The notes beneath the pieces were generated by a model. The model had not been told where the DNA came from and did no database searches. It was given only the letters and a program-made list of their open reading frames with translations. A DNA stretch of 64,000 nucleotides from Pomphorhynchus laevis (Eukaryota > Acanthocephala > Palaeacanthocephala > Echinorhynchida > Pomphorhynchidae): contig WNNJ02003009.1 in NCBI GenBank assembly GCA_012934845.2, forward strand, positions 1-64,000. Reading direction: 5' to 3'. Position 1 is the first letter of the stretch; every line of letters begins with the position of its first letter. The position numbers and the translations under genes were made by a program. Below are positions 1 through 10,399 of the stretch, piece after piece.

Positions 1-1640
1 TTTTATATTTATGTCATTATATAAAGTGCATAATATCTTAAAACTAAACGTTTTAGTTGCAAAAATTAAAAAAATTAAAATTGTTTATTATTGAAAATAT
101 TAATTAATTGATTAAATTAATATTTATGTATTAATAAAAATATTAATTAAAACATCCCATTATTATTTTGAAAATGAATAAATTAAAAAACAAAATTGAA
201 AATGATAGAATGTTAAAAATCTTTTCTTTATTTAGGTTTCAAAAAATCTTTTTTGAAATATATTCATTTAAAGAAATATACTCATTTTAAAGTCGAAATT
301 TAAAAAAATAGCAGAATGGATACAAGTTTATTATTAAAAATGTATTTATTTTGAATTCGGAATTTTTAAATCAAATCATTTTGAAATTTTAAGCGCATCA
401 ATAATAAACTTGTTATCTGTTTATACAAATTTGAATTTATTTTAAATATTTAAACTTTCTAATATCAAATTCATTCATGTATTATATTATTCATGTATAA
501 TACGATTTATTGTAATTTCTTATATTACGAAATTTACATTTATTAATTATTAATTTATTTCTTTATATGATTTTGGATTTGGTTCCTAGAAATATATTCA
601 TTTTAAAGTCGAATTTAAAAATATCAAACAAAAATATTTTTAAACAAAACATTTTGAAATTTTAAGCGCATCAATAATAAACTTGTTATCTGTTTATACA
701 AATTTAAATTTATTTTAAATATTTAAACTTTTAATATCAAATTCATTCATGTATTATATTATTCATGTATAATACGATTTATTGTAATTTCTTATATTAC
801 GAAATTTACATTTATTAATTATTAATTTATTTCTTTATATGATTTTGGATTTGGTTCCTAGAAATATATTCATTTTAAAGTCGAATTTAAAAATATCAAA
901 CAAAAATATTTTTAAACAAAACATTTTGAAATTTTAAGCGCATCAATAATAAACTTGATTTAAATTACTATTCACGTGAAATTACTATTGAATGTGAAAT
1001 TACTATTTCACGTTCCGCTGGCCGTTTTGCCCGTCATTCAATGCTGAACAGCATAGTTCAAGATGCGCTAATAAAGCTCAATATTTTTAAACAAAACATT
1101 TTGAAATTTTAAGCGCATCAATAATAAAAGTGAAACATATCTTGTAGAAAATATGATCAGATGACAAACTTGTTATCTGATTATATAGATTTGAATGTAT
1201 ATTTAATCTTTAAACTTTTAATATCAAATTCGTTGATATTTAGTTTATTAATTGACTACCAAACAAATTTATTCTATATTTCAATCTGGTTATAAATTAT
1301 TCATTTTATAATATCGTTTTTCGAATGCATTAATTTTATTAGAAATATGGTATTTTATTTTATAAAAATATAATGCTAATTATATTCATTAATTTAAATA
1401 ATTATAATTAAATTTAATTATTGTGGTTTTAGTTTTGACTAGAACAATATATACTTTACTTTCTATATATAAACAAATTTGATCCTGAATAAGGATATTA
1501 ATCCATTATTACGTAAAGTTAAACATATCTTATAGAAAATATGGTCATGTTACATTCATGGTGAAATGCAGCTGATTGGTCGTGTTATGAATGATAATCC
1601 ATTTGGATAAAATGGTTTAATCATTCTTGATACTAAACTA
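1..1640. repeat. AT-rich spacer with a 272-bp tandem repeat
   Basis: No coding signal is seen. A block recurs with a period of about 272 bp: the string ATTTTGAAATTTTAAGCG starts at 378, 651 and 923, and GATTTTGGATTTGGTTCC starts at 569 and 841. A fourth partial copy starts near 1080 after an interruption at about 957-1079. The interrupting segment is less AT-rich, holds GTGAAATTACTAT-type repeats, and is flanked by about 49 bp of the same repeat on both sides. The copies are nearly identical, so the expansion looks recent. Its origin is unknown. Confidence 0.75.
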
Positions 1641-1649
1641 CTTACAATC

Positions 1650-1695
1650 TATTTGACCTGAGGAAGACCCCTAGAGGGTTAAAACGTTGCCACGA
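1650..1695 (+). ncRNA. Hammerhead-ribozyme-like motif, degenerate
   Basis: The core reads CTGAGGA (1658-1664), then a 5-bp stem GACCC/GGGTT with a CTAGA loop, then AAAAC. This has the order of the hammerhead core (CTGATGA, stem II, GAAAC) with one change in each conserved box. Hammerheads are known at the ends of canonical Penelope-like elements, and one such element lies at 10.4-11.3 kb. With both boxes altered it is probably inactive. It may be a stray Penelope end. Confidence 0.3.
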
Positions 1696-2132
1696 ATAAT
1701 TTGATTATCTTTGTCAGTTTCTTTTCCAGGAGTTCTTACGAAATTCGGCATTTATACTACATGGTGTTGCTTGATAGACAGGTCTTCGATTCACGTCTTT
1801 TAATCACGATGGCACTTCTAGACGACCAATGAGTACTATATATAAAGTTTTATTAAATAATGTGTCTAGAGCTTGTGAACATATTTATACAGAATGAATA
1901 TATTTTGGTATGTTATATATTTATATATATTTTGGTATGTCGACTTGTAATACCCGAATAATTTACACAGCTAATTGTCAATATATAACATATATTTATT
2001 ATATTTTAATATTCTATATATTAATATTTATTTTTTGCTTCGAAATTATTTATGGAAGGCATATCTTTAATTTATTGATTACTATATTTATCAACATTCA
2101 AAATATATCTGCTTAAAATAATAAATTTTAAG
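1696..2132. other. AT-rich stretch without a supported gene
   Basis: A 68-codon open frame at 1910-2116 is low-complexity Ile/Tyr/Phe translation of AT repeats and is not credible as a protein. The stretch may hold upstream intron of the cysteine-rich gene that follows. Confidence 0.4.
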
Positions 2133-3362
2133 AGGTGTGCTTTACAAAACGTTGACGACGCAATATGCAAATCCATAGATGCATCCTTGTCTAAATACGG
2201 TTTGTTATGCAGATTTGCTTCTTTGAATAGGATATTTTGTTTATAGAAAGATATGATTCATGTCGTGATGAAAATTATAACGGATACCGATGTAGTATTG
2301 ATCTTTTGAATGATGGAATGTGTTTCAACGGCAAATGTGTGGTAAGCAAATTTATCAAATCGTACACTCGTACTTTCTGGTTTAATTACAATATAAAATA
2401 AATAATTATTTTAAATACTTTTACAATGATGATATTATTTATTTCATAATTAATAATTAATTTTTATAATTATTGATTAAGAATTAATTAATAAATTAAA
2501 TATAATTTATAATTAATTTTTTATAATTATTACTATTTATATTATAAAACTATTTTTCTCTTATGTTTATGGAATAAAGAGTCAGTCAATGATTACATTC
2601 TCTCCGAACGCAATTTTAAAAGACATTCCTTATTATATGCTCTATTTTCTAGAAAATAATGAGTAGACAAAGGCGACCGAACGTTTCTACATTTACCGAA
2701 TTCAATTTGTGAAAAGCTAATGAGTTTAAATACTTTTTGAGTTTAAATACTTTCACAATTATGATATTATTTATTTCATTAGTAATAATTAATTTTTATA
2801 ATTATTAATTAAGAATAAATTAATAATTTAAATTTTATTTATAATAAATTATTAATAATTATTACTATTTGCAGAACACGCAAATCTTTACAAAAATGTT
2901 TATATATTAAACTAGATTAACGAAAATATGTTTGCACTGCAAAGAACAACTTATTTCATGTACTGTAAATGTAGTGAGAATTCATCGACCTTTTTTATTC
3001 ACAGGCATTAAATATTACTGTCTTCTCAGGTAAATAGTTTTTAAAAAAGCGACTAGTCAAAATTGTGACAAGATATATTTTTATCTTCATTCACAGATAT
3101 CGATTAGTTTTAGTTTCTACATAAAATTCTTTTAAATTAATTTTACTTCTAGAAATTTAACAAATTCAGTGAATATGAAATTTCATTAGTGTTTATTAAA
3201 TTTTAAAGATGTTTTAGTCCAAACACCTTAACATAGAAATTTAGATTTTTTAAAAACGCTTTCGCGCTTGTTTCTTAGCTTGCCAATTGCGATGGTGAAT
3301 ATTCGACACTTAATCCAAATCCTACAAAATTTTTTGATAATTGTTTAATTTGTAATGGATAA
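2133..3362 (+). CDS. 3' exons of a cysteine-rich, probably secreted protein
   Basis: Three segments join with matching phases: about 2133-2199, 2247-2341 and 3279-3362. Intron one (2200-2246, 47 nt) starts GTTTGT and ends TTTATAG. Intron two starts GTAAGC at 2342 and ends TTTCTTAG at 3278. The joined frame has nine cysteines in about 80 residues, including CRDENYNGYRC, GMCFNGKC and a final DNCLICNG before a TAA at 3360. Spacing such as G-x-C followed by C-x-x-G-x-C resembles cysteine-rich tails of secreted proteins, for example M12B metalloproteases, but I cannot name the family. A possible 25-nt microexon (3005-3029) would shift the frame of the last exon. Upstream exons were not found. The 2342-3278 intron contains repeat DNA. 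Confidence 0.45.
2381..2721 (+). repeat. Dispersed 341-bp repeat, copy 1
   Basis: Nearly identical to 3419-3759 over the whole length, from TTTAATTACAATAT to GAAAAGCTAAT. A partial, more diverged copy of its AT-rich middle is at about 2735-2875. No coding frame. Copy 1 sits inside the second intron of the cysteine-rich gene and copy 2 just beyond its stop codon, so this looks like a local duplication spanning the 3' exon. Confidence 0.8.
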
Positions 3363-3418
3363 AATGCAGATTGTGAATTTCATTCTCAGATGATTAACAC
3401 GCTTCATCAAAACCGTTG

Positions 3419-3759
3419 TTTAATTACAATATATAATAAATAATTATTTTAAATACTTTTACAATGATGATATTATTTATTTCATAATTAATAATTAATT
3501 TTTATAATTATTAATTAAGAATTAATTAATAATTTAAATATAATTTATAATTAATTATTAATAATTATTACTATTTATATTATAAAACTATTTTTCTCTT
3601 ATGTTTATGGAATAAAGAGTCAGTCAATGATTACATTCTCTCCGAACGCAATTTTAAAAGACATTCCTTATTATATGCTCTATTTTCTAGAAAATAATGA
3701 GTAGACAAAGGCGACCGAACGTTTCTACATTTACCGAATTCAATTTGTGAAAAGCTAAT
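3419..3759 (+). repeat. Dispersed 341-bp repeat, copy 2
   Basis: Second copy of the repeat at 2381-2721, in the same orientation and of the same length. Differences are few and mostly in AT runs. It begins 57 bases after the putative stop codon of the cysteine-rich gene, so its first part could serve as 3' UTR. Confidence 0.8.
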
Positions 3760-4434
3760 CCGATAAATACGGCTAATTATAAATAATTAGCATTATTGAT
3801 AATGTGATAATGATTCCATTATCACATGGGAGCAATCCATTTTATCTTTTATATATAGATTATTTAATATCGTTGACCCATTTTAACTGTTATATGTTTT
3901 AACTTTTGTTACTAAATAGAAAAGCCGTTATTTTATTAAATAGCCATTGAGCAATTGTTATTCCTAGTTTGTCGATAGAAAGTTTCTTTTATTAAGCTAC
4001 AACAAAAATTGTCATGCGCATTATATATCTATAATTAAATAATCTAGAATGCATTTTATAAAACGAATCCATGTAATTCTAGTTTCGATGTATCTAACTT
4101 AATGATATAAGTGTTTAATGCATACATAATCCGCTAATCAACGGTTTTATTTAAGCTGCTTAAAACATTAAAGATATTTTTGCATTTAACTCATGGTTCT
4201 AAATTAAAATTAGTTTTAAATTAAGCTTTACTTCAATACAGTCTTCAAGTTAAGCTTTTGCTTGAATGTACATTTTACAACTCAAGGTTTATAAATTTAG
4301 ATTGACAAATATATTTTGTAGACAAGCAATGAGTTCGAACGAAGAAGATGCAACTGTTTTTGCTAAAATCATTGATGACGCAGTAACTGTAATTTAACAT
4401 TTATAATAGAATGATGTTTAATTCCATGCATTAG
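3760..4434. other. AT-rich spacer
   Basis: No gene is supported. A short frame opens at 4329 (MSSNEEDATVFAKIIDDA) and stops after about 20 codons. It could be a coding remnant of the decayed stretch that follows, but the two cannot be joined in phase from the sequence. Confidence 0.4.
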
Positions 4435-4500
4435 AATTAAGATTTGAGATCATCAGAATGAACTGCTATGTTATCTAGTTTCAGCCCTATTCATCAAATC
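4435..4500 (-). repeat. Solo Penelope-like element end fragment
   Basis: Reads as a diverged copy of the reverse complement of 9490-9545, the region just beyond the reverse transcriptase of the Penelope-like element: GATCATCA, GAACTGCTATGTTATC and TTTCAGCCC correspond to GATCATCAGGAGGAACTCC and the following bases there. No coding content. Confidence 0.5.
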
Positions 4501-5310
4501 AGCATAGAAGTGGGTCAAATACATAATAATGATGGATACGAATTTAGACAAAAATGGCTAGTCGCATATAGATGGTACAAAAATAATTGAGGTAAAGCGA
4601 AGGATATCACAACGGAGGCAATGTCAGTGGTTCAAGATTAATACGAGTTCTCCCATTCACAACCTGAAAATTTTGAATCGTTAAATTCTTTTCGTCTTGA
4701 GCCAGGGTTTGCTTTAAAGTCACCTTGCAATCACGCAATCGTTGCCGCTCTACCACATCGTGATCTTACAGTATTCGTACCAGAGAGCCCCGTAAATGAA
4801 ATGAATTTCGAAGAATTAAACTAGTTGATTTACCGTCTTTTAAAACAGCTTTCAGTAATCGAGGGCGATTTCTACCATCTACTTTCTTCCAAATACGAAA
4901 AAGTGAGACAATTCTGATACCGGAAATGAGATCCAATGAAACATCTATGAGGACTAATAATAGTAAAGTGCGAACCTGTAATAAACAATCATTTAAGCGT
5001 TGTTGACCATTTATGAAAGAGGACTCAGGGACATTTGCGAAGATTAGCGCATGGGAACGATCACGAATCCTTGAAATTTTTTAAGAGTTTTGAGTGTGCT
5101 GTGACAAGCAACCTAGCTTAATAGAAGGGTCATTACATTGAAGGTCACATGAATTTTTGGATGATACTTCAGAGTTTTGCAAGGTGCATGCAGGTTCATC
5201 GAGTGATAATTCACCCGATGAACGTTCTTCGAGTGATAATTCACCCGATGAACGTTCTTCGACGTAATCAGTTGAGGAACTCAGTATGGTATTAGCTATC
5301 ACAGCATATC
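4501..5310 (+). pseudogene. Decayed coding stretch, family not recognised
   Basis: One forward frame from about 4480 to 4825 stays readable across two internal stops: a segment containing EFRQKWLVAYRWYK, then NSFRLEPGFALKSPCNHAI and LTVFVPESPVNE, then a third stop. Amino-acid use here is protein-like, unlike the AT-rich surroundings. After 4825 the frame is increasingly broken. A 30-bp direct duplication (5199-5228 and 5229-5258, unit starting TCGAGTGATAATTCACC) lies near its end. I do not recognise the family; it could be a host pseudogene or an element remnant. Confidence 0.3.
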
Positions 5311-5860
5311 TATACCTTTTGCTTTCCCGTTATTTATACAAGGTAGACAGTTGAATTTGGTCTGATCACCGACACTTTGATTTCATTGAACTAGTAAATT
5401 CATTAATATCAATTAATTTAATTAATTAATCTGATCAATTAATTTGATAAATAAATTTGTCAAATTTTATTTAATTCCAGTTTTTAATATTTTTATCGAA
5501 TAGCAAAAATGCTTACACTTTAATTATTGTATTTTTTATTTTTAAAATCAGAACAAATCTAAGAATTTTAAAACTGTCAGGGACTTAGCTACTTTTTCCT
5601 AAACTTTTCAATTGACACTTTATAGATTATGATTTTTAGTGACTAAATGACTTTCATGCGATTATTCAATAAATAATCGCATGGTTTTTTTAAACGAAAT
5701 GACTCGATATGGCACTAATGCAAGCATTTCATTTTCACCATTTATTTATCTCATTTTAAAACAAGTTGTGCCTGTTTATTTATTGCCATTATTCATTTTG
5801 CTTTAGTATTCAACAACAAAATTTCTTCACAAGATAAAATATAAACAAGATTTTTCCTGT
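5311..5860. other. AT-rich spacer
   Basis: Holds runs of AATTAATT near 5400-5460 and no supported gene or element. Confidence 0.5.
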
Positions 5861-6060
5861 TAACCATTGATCAGGTGTCGGGTCGTGAATGCAGTATATG
5901 AACATAACTACTCCAGACATCGATATCCTGGCAACAGACTATAGGTCACTTTCCGATATCTCAAGGCGGTCTTCGGCCAGTTTCGAAATCTCTCAACCTG
6001 TATCGAGGTCTAGCTCGAGGTCTCTTTCCAGAGAGTCCGGCCTTTATGAATCAGCAGAGA
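5860..6060 (-). mobile_element. 3' end fragment of a LINE, second copy of the 11.6-kb family
   Basis: Aligns with about 11620-11815: TGTCGGGTCGTG, ACTACTCCAGACATCG, AAGGCGGTCTTCGGCCAGTT and GAGGTCTCTTTCCAGAGAG recur in the same order. At 11.7 kb this sequence encodes, on the minus strand, the last residues of a reverse transcriptase ORF plus its 3' UTR. This copy is therefore a 5'-truncated insertion carrying only the end of the element. The forward open frame here (5889-6092) is a shadow. Confidence 0.7.
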
Positions 6061-6235
6061 ACTATGTAGATTTACTTGTGTCAGTGTGTTAAGGTAAAAT
6101 TAATGAGTTCACGCTAATAACGAGTCCCATAAGGACGAAACATATGTCTAGCGTTGTGTTCGTTGATGTAGTTCATAGATGTAGTACGTTCCCAGTTTTA
6201 ATCGTAAACATCTTGAATGTATATATTGCAATGAA

Positions 6236-6290
6236 AATATTACCGCTGCCTTGGATCCTCAGAGAATCAATAAATAAATTAGAGATTTGA
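6236..6290 (+). repeat. Short tail repeat ending AATAAATAAAT
   Basis: TACCGCTGCCTTGGATCCTC followed by an AATAAATAAATT tail matches 10148-10192 (GTCGCCTGGGATCCTTAG, then CAATAAATAAAT). Two copies with a polyadenylation-like AATAAA suggest the 3' tail of a LINE or SINE whose body is missing here. Confidence 0.5.
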
Positions 6291-6419
6291 TTCAACCAGG
6301 ACTGTCTATTACACTTATCTGCTTCTCTATGCATTATTGGTTATATATGCATTATTGGTTACGACTTTACCATTATTTTTTCTTATTTTTAAACAAGTTT
6401 GATGAATTATTAATTATTT

Positions 6420-6690
6420 AAAAAGGGAGAAGTTTGCATCCCAAGGTGTTTACACTTTAAAATGTAAACTGCTTAACGTGATCACGTTTAAGAGACCGGA
6501 TAATGGCCGATAAAAAGGTCGCGTAGCGCATGGAATGAAGGTGGTAGATCTTTATAGTTCTTGTTCCAACCTGCAACCGCCTTAAGCAGGGCAGCTTCCT
6601 GTCAGATGCTGCTGGATGGCCCGTTGTAAGTTTAGTCTGAGTCAACTAAACTAGGTGGCGACACCGAAAAAGCAACGTTAAAAATTATGA
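6420..6690. other. GC-richer segment, unidentified
   Basis: The stretch is clearly richer in G and C than its surroundings (for example GGTGGCGACACCG near 6655) and abuts the Penelope-like element. A 62-codon minus frame crosses it (6457-6645) but shows no motif I know. It may be the 5' untranslated part of the element or a separate remnant. Confidence 0.3.
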
Positions 6691-6702
6691 CTTAAAAGTT
6701 AC

Positions 6703-7539
6703 ATGTACTCTACCAGATTGGAAAAATACGTAAGTACTCATGATTTTAATTTTAGATCTTTTAAATGTAACAGAAAAAATTGTATAGTTTGTGATGTTAT
6801 AAATAATAATAATTGTATTGTAAGTAATACGACAAACAAATATTTTTCATTAAATATTAATAATAATTGTAACTGCAATACCGCAGGTGTAGTGTATCTA
6901 ATACAATGCACATGTGGATTGCAATATATAGGAAAAACATATCAAATGTTAAAAACTAGGTTTAGGCAACACGTATATAATATACAGCATAATAGTCAAA
7001 CTATATTTTATAAACATATGAGATTAATAGGACATGATATAAAAAACTGAATATTATTTATTTTAGAACATATTATCGAAGAAAACATATCAATATTAAA
7101 TCAAAAACTATTAGAAAAAGAAGAATTTTGGATTAAAACGCTTAATTCCATGTACCCATTAGGATTGAATGGCGTGGTACAAGGAATTGGCAGAAGTAGT
7201 ATAATACATAATAAACAACTATATTATAATAATCCGGTTAAACGCAAACCAAGAAGTCATGGTGATAAAAGGAATAAGAAAAATAGAGTTAAAAATATTA
7301 AAAAATATATGTATATAAGTGAACAATTAGAAATATTAAAACAACTTTTAAGTGATAATAAGCTGAAAGATCTTTATGTAAATATAAGAAGTTATTCTAA
7401 AGATATCATATGTTCAATAAATCAAAAATTAATTAACGACTATGATAGGCTAAGTTGTATAATAGGCAGTTATTGTAATACAAAATACTATAATCGTACA
7501 ATAAATGTTAATAATAACAATAGAAAATATACAATATAA
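6703..7539 (+). pseudogene. GIY-YIG endonuclease domain of the Naiad-like element
   Basis: Cuts target DNA for retrotransposition. A cysteine cluster (FKCNRKNCIVC) precedes GVVYLIQCTCGLQYIGKT, which holds the GIY-like and YIG motifs. The catalytic-type Arg (LKTRFRQH) and the later Glu and Asn (EEFWIKTLN) follow. An in-frame TGA at 7048-7050 interrupts an otherwise continuous frame, and the same TGA is present in the second copy at 32011-32013. Downstream residues to 7539 are Lys/Asn-rich. Family established by motif order; activity unlikely in this copy. Confidence 0.75.
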
Positions 7540-7742
7540 AGAACCATATAAAATATATTAATAAATGTATAGATAACATAGATATAGCCTTTAAATAATT
7601 CTAAAAGTAAAGAAATAATAGGTCAGATTTAAGTAAATATATTCCTAAAATAAGGTATAAACTCCTACCACTATTAGGACGAAAAATTTGTAATTATAAT
7701 AAAGAATTAAAATCAATATGTAACGATAATATTAGAAACATA

Positions 7743-9386
7743 ATGGAAACAGAATGCAATTGTAAAAGTCTTAGTTTTGATAAAATAAATGAACATATAT
7801 GTACCCATAATCTAGAATTAATTGAAAATTGTGAATTAAGAAAGCTGCTATCAAAAGGGTATAAATATAGATTAAATAATAGCAACGACAAAAATAAAAT
7901 TTACAATTCGTTATATAATAACTTAAATGATTACTTTAGTAAGCTTATTTATAGTGAAAGCTCGAATATAACTAAGATAAAAATTTGGAAAGATTATATA
8001 TTTGATAAAATTAAAAATAAAATGAAAATAACAAACAATTATAAAAGGAAAGATAAAATTAATAAAGATATGTATAAAGAACTTACTAAATTAAAGGATA
8101 ACTATATAATAACAACTATTGATAAAGCTAGTAATAACTTTGTCTTCATATGCAAAAAGCTTTATTATGATATACTAATGAAAGAGGTTAATTCTAATGA
8201 TTTAAATGTAAATCCAACAAATGAACGTAGTAAGTTAAGTTTAGAAACAATTATTACAAGTCACTGTTCTATAATGGATAAAAAGGTTATAAAGGTTGAA
8301 TTAGATAATAAAACTATACCTACATTATATTGGAATCCAAAATTACATAAAAATCCAATAAAACCTAGGTTCATATGTAGTGCGTTTAAATGTACATTAA
8401 AACCACTTCCTGTCCATATGAATAAAATACTTAAAGTAATTAAAGCACACTTCAAACATATTGTAGAGTAATCAAAATTAATACTGGTATAAAACACTAT
8501 TTCAGTATTAATTCTACAAAAGAATTTTTATAACAGACAAAAGGAATAAATTTTCAAAATATAAATACATACGATTTTAGTACGCTTTATACAAATCTAG
8601 ATTTAGTAGATATTAAAGAAGCGTTAGTAAAATTCATTAATCCTATATTCGGAGAAAGATATACATATATATGCTATAATAACTATAACGCCTATCTAAC
8701 AAAGATTAAACCATCAAGTAAATATAAATATATGGATAATATTGAATAAATAGAATCCTTAAATATTTGGTAAATCAAAATTATTTAAAAGTAGGGACAT
8801 CTATATTTAGACAAGTAAAAGGTGTTCCAATTGGAGGTAATAGAAGCCCAATAATAGCTGACTTGCTTTTAAGCTTTATACAATATGAATTTGTTCATAA
8901 CTTTGTAAAAACTAAATCTAATCTATATAAATATATGAAATATATGTTTTGATGCATTGATAATATATGTGTATTTAATTCAAATAATTTTTATTCAATT
9001 AGTGAACAAATTTATCCAGAAAGCCTTATTCTTAACAAAACCAATATTGATGATAAAGAAGGTGTATATCTAGATATTAACATTAACTAAAACTACTATT
9101 AATTTATATCGTAAAGATGACATATTTAAATTTACAAGAAATATTTTTGCATGAGCATTCATGCATACCATATAATATAAAATATAATACATTAAATAAT
9201 GAAATTTTAAGAATTGCAACAATATGTAATGATATTGGCTTTCTTCAAAATCATTTAAATAATTTAATAGATACATATTTTAAACTAGGCTACTATAAAA
9301 ATAACATCAAGCAGAAAATAGTAAAATATATAAATCAACACAATATAAAAAATAAATTTAAACTCTTAAGTAGCAAATTTTTATAG
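7743..9386 (+). pseudogene. Reverse transcriptase of the Naiad-like element
   Basis: The first part (7743-8471) carries the CxC motif, the fingers-type segment IITTIDKASNNFVFICKKLY and the Penelope-type LYWNPKLHKNP-x-KPRFIC. TYDFSTLYTNLD follows near 8570-8605, then FRQVKGVPIGGNRSPIIADL (about 8808-8870). The YIDD box reads CIDN at about 8953, whereas a related fragment at 57.47 kb still reads RYIDD. The frame is broken in several places. The last part (to 9386) holds the conserved post-RT helix region. Confidence 0.7.
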
Positions 9387-9439
9387 ATGGTTAATAAATA
9401 ATATACTTTGTATTAGAATAATATTCTTGATAGTTTTAT

Positions 9440-9920
9440 CAGAGAAAATACATCATTAGCATTTATTTGGCCCCGCTGCTATGTTGGGTAGAGGAGTTAG
9501 GGCCCGAAATTTGATAGCATAGGAGTTCCTCCTGATGATCTCTAATTCTTATTCTGATACAACGTCTGCTATTCATTATTCAATTCATAAAAATGACGTG
9601 TATTTTAAATTTCAATTTTTTTAACTTGATTTAAATTATAAAAAATCTTTAAACAATTATTATTTTATTGTTTAATTTTACATATTTAAATTTACAAGAA
9701 ATATGTTTTTGCATGAGCATTCATGCATACCATATGTGTACCCATATTCTAGAATTAATTGACATTGTTGTTTATAGTCAATCTTTCCTTTGGACAAAAA
9801 AATTAATAATTAAAAAAATATTATTTAATTATTAAATTTTGATTTAGCATTATTATGTTTTGTTTATTGTATACTTATATTAAATACGTATACTCAGTTA
9901 GCTGATTTGATTCATGTTTC
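9440..9920 (+). repeat. 3' end unit of the Naiad-like element
   Basis: Directly downstream of the reverse transcriptase. Landmarks in order are TCATTAGCATTTATTTGGCC, GTTCCTCCTGATGATCT, CAATTCATAAAAATGACGTG and GTATACTCAGTTAGCTGAT. The same ordered landmarks are found without the coding part at 44.7, 46.2, 46.4, 48.7 and 49.3 kb, so this behaves as a terminal unit (pseudo-LTR-like or 3' UTR). It is interrupted by the small chimeric piece at 9675-9770. Confidence 0.65.
9675..9770 (+). repeat. Chimeric duplicate of two Naiad segments
   Basis: The first half (to about 9733) repeats 9120-9173 (TTTAAATTTACAAGAAATAT, GCATGAGCATTCATGCATAC). It joins directly to a copy of about 7798-7826 (TGTACCCAT, TTCTAGAATTAATTGA). 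The two source segments lie 1.3 kb apart and in the opposite order, so this is a rearranged insertion, as described for Penelope-like elements. Confidence 0.6.
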
Positions 9921-10147
9921 TACACTGCAAAACAGTAGATCATGTCGGCTATGAGAAGCTTCATCAGTTGCAGCACATTCAATACACACACAAAAACATA
10001 AATATAGATTAAAGCATAAAGAATTCACTATATGCTAATTACATGACGTAGCTTGCGTTTTCGAAGTCAATGCAATGCAGTGAATTCTTTTCAGTGTAAT
10101 AGACATCAGTGGGATCACTAAATGACAAATATAATAAATTACAAAAG

Positions 10148-10236
10148 AAACAGAACTGTCGCCTGGGATCCTTAGAAGACCAATAAATAAATCACATTGT
10201 TATCCAGGATCGCGATCCTTGATAACAATGTGATTT
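10148..10236. repeat. Tail repeat followed by a near-perfect 48-bp palindrome
   Basis: 10148-10186 is the second copy of the tail repeat seen at 6236. It runs into a palindrome at 10189-10236: arms AATCACATTGTTATC and GATAACAATGTGATT around AGGATCGCGATCCT, with a single C/T mismatch pair. No gene is attached. Confidence 0.75.
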
Positions 10237-10399
10237 GACCATATATTTTCTTCAAAAATAATAAATACAGGAAAATTGCACAAAAGTAGATTCAAGGCGT
10301 TTTAGCCAAACGGCGTTTATCAATCGAAAACAAAAAACTACAGTTAGATCAATCCGTCGAAAAAATCTAAAATAAACATCACGTAATTCATGGTTCGAC

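Larger units (their letters stand above)
6690..9920 (+). mobile_element. Penelope-like element with permuted domains (Naiad-like)
   Basis: Order along the plus strand: GIY-YIG endonuclease (6703-7539), a CxC linker (ECNC at about 7752), then a reverse transcriptase (about 7743-9386) and a non-coding end (about 9440-9920). Canonical Penelope-like elements carry the GIY-YIG domain after the reverse transcriptase. An N-terminal endonuclease joined by a CxC motif is the described layout of the Naiad/Chlamys group, and its presence in an animal favours Naiad. The copy is degenerate, with a mutated catalytic YIDD (CIDN) and several frame breaks. Pieces of the same family recur at 9.7, 31.9, 34.9-36.1, 55.7 and 57.4 kb. 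Confidence 0.8.

Noticed and set aside
1910-2116. 68-codon open frame
   Set aside because: Low-complexity Ile/Tyr/Phe translation of AT repeats, no motif.
4329-4484. Start exon MSSNEEDATVFAKIIDDA spliced to the reading after TCTAGTTTCAG
   Set aside because: Phases do not match, and the apparent acceptor lies inside a sequence that looks like a Naiad-like end repeat.
5889-6092. 67-codon Ser/Arg-rich plus-strand ORF
   Set aside because: It is the opposite strand of a LINE 3' end whose second copy at 11.7 kb encodes the RT tail on the minus strand.
6457-6645. 62-codon minus-strand ORF beside the Penelope-like element
   Set aside because: No motif, no second copy in the window; kept only as an unidentified GC-richer segment.
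7048-7050. Selenocysteine reading of the Naiad TGA
   Set aside because: No SECIS-like structure was identified by eye, and CGA-to-TGA decay is seen elsewhere in the same family.
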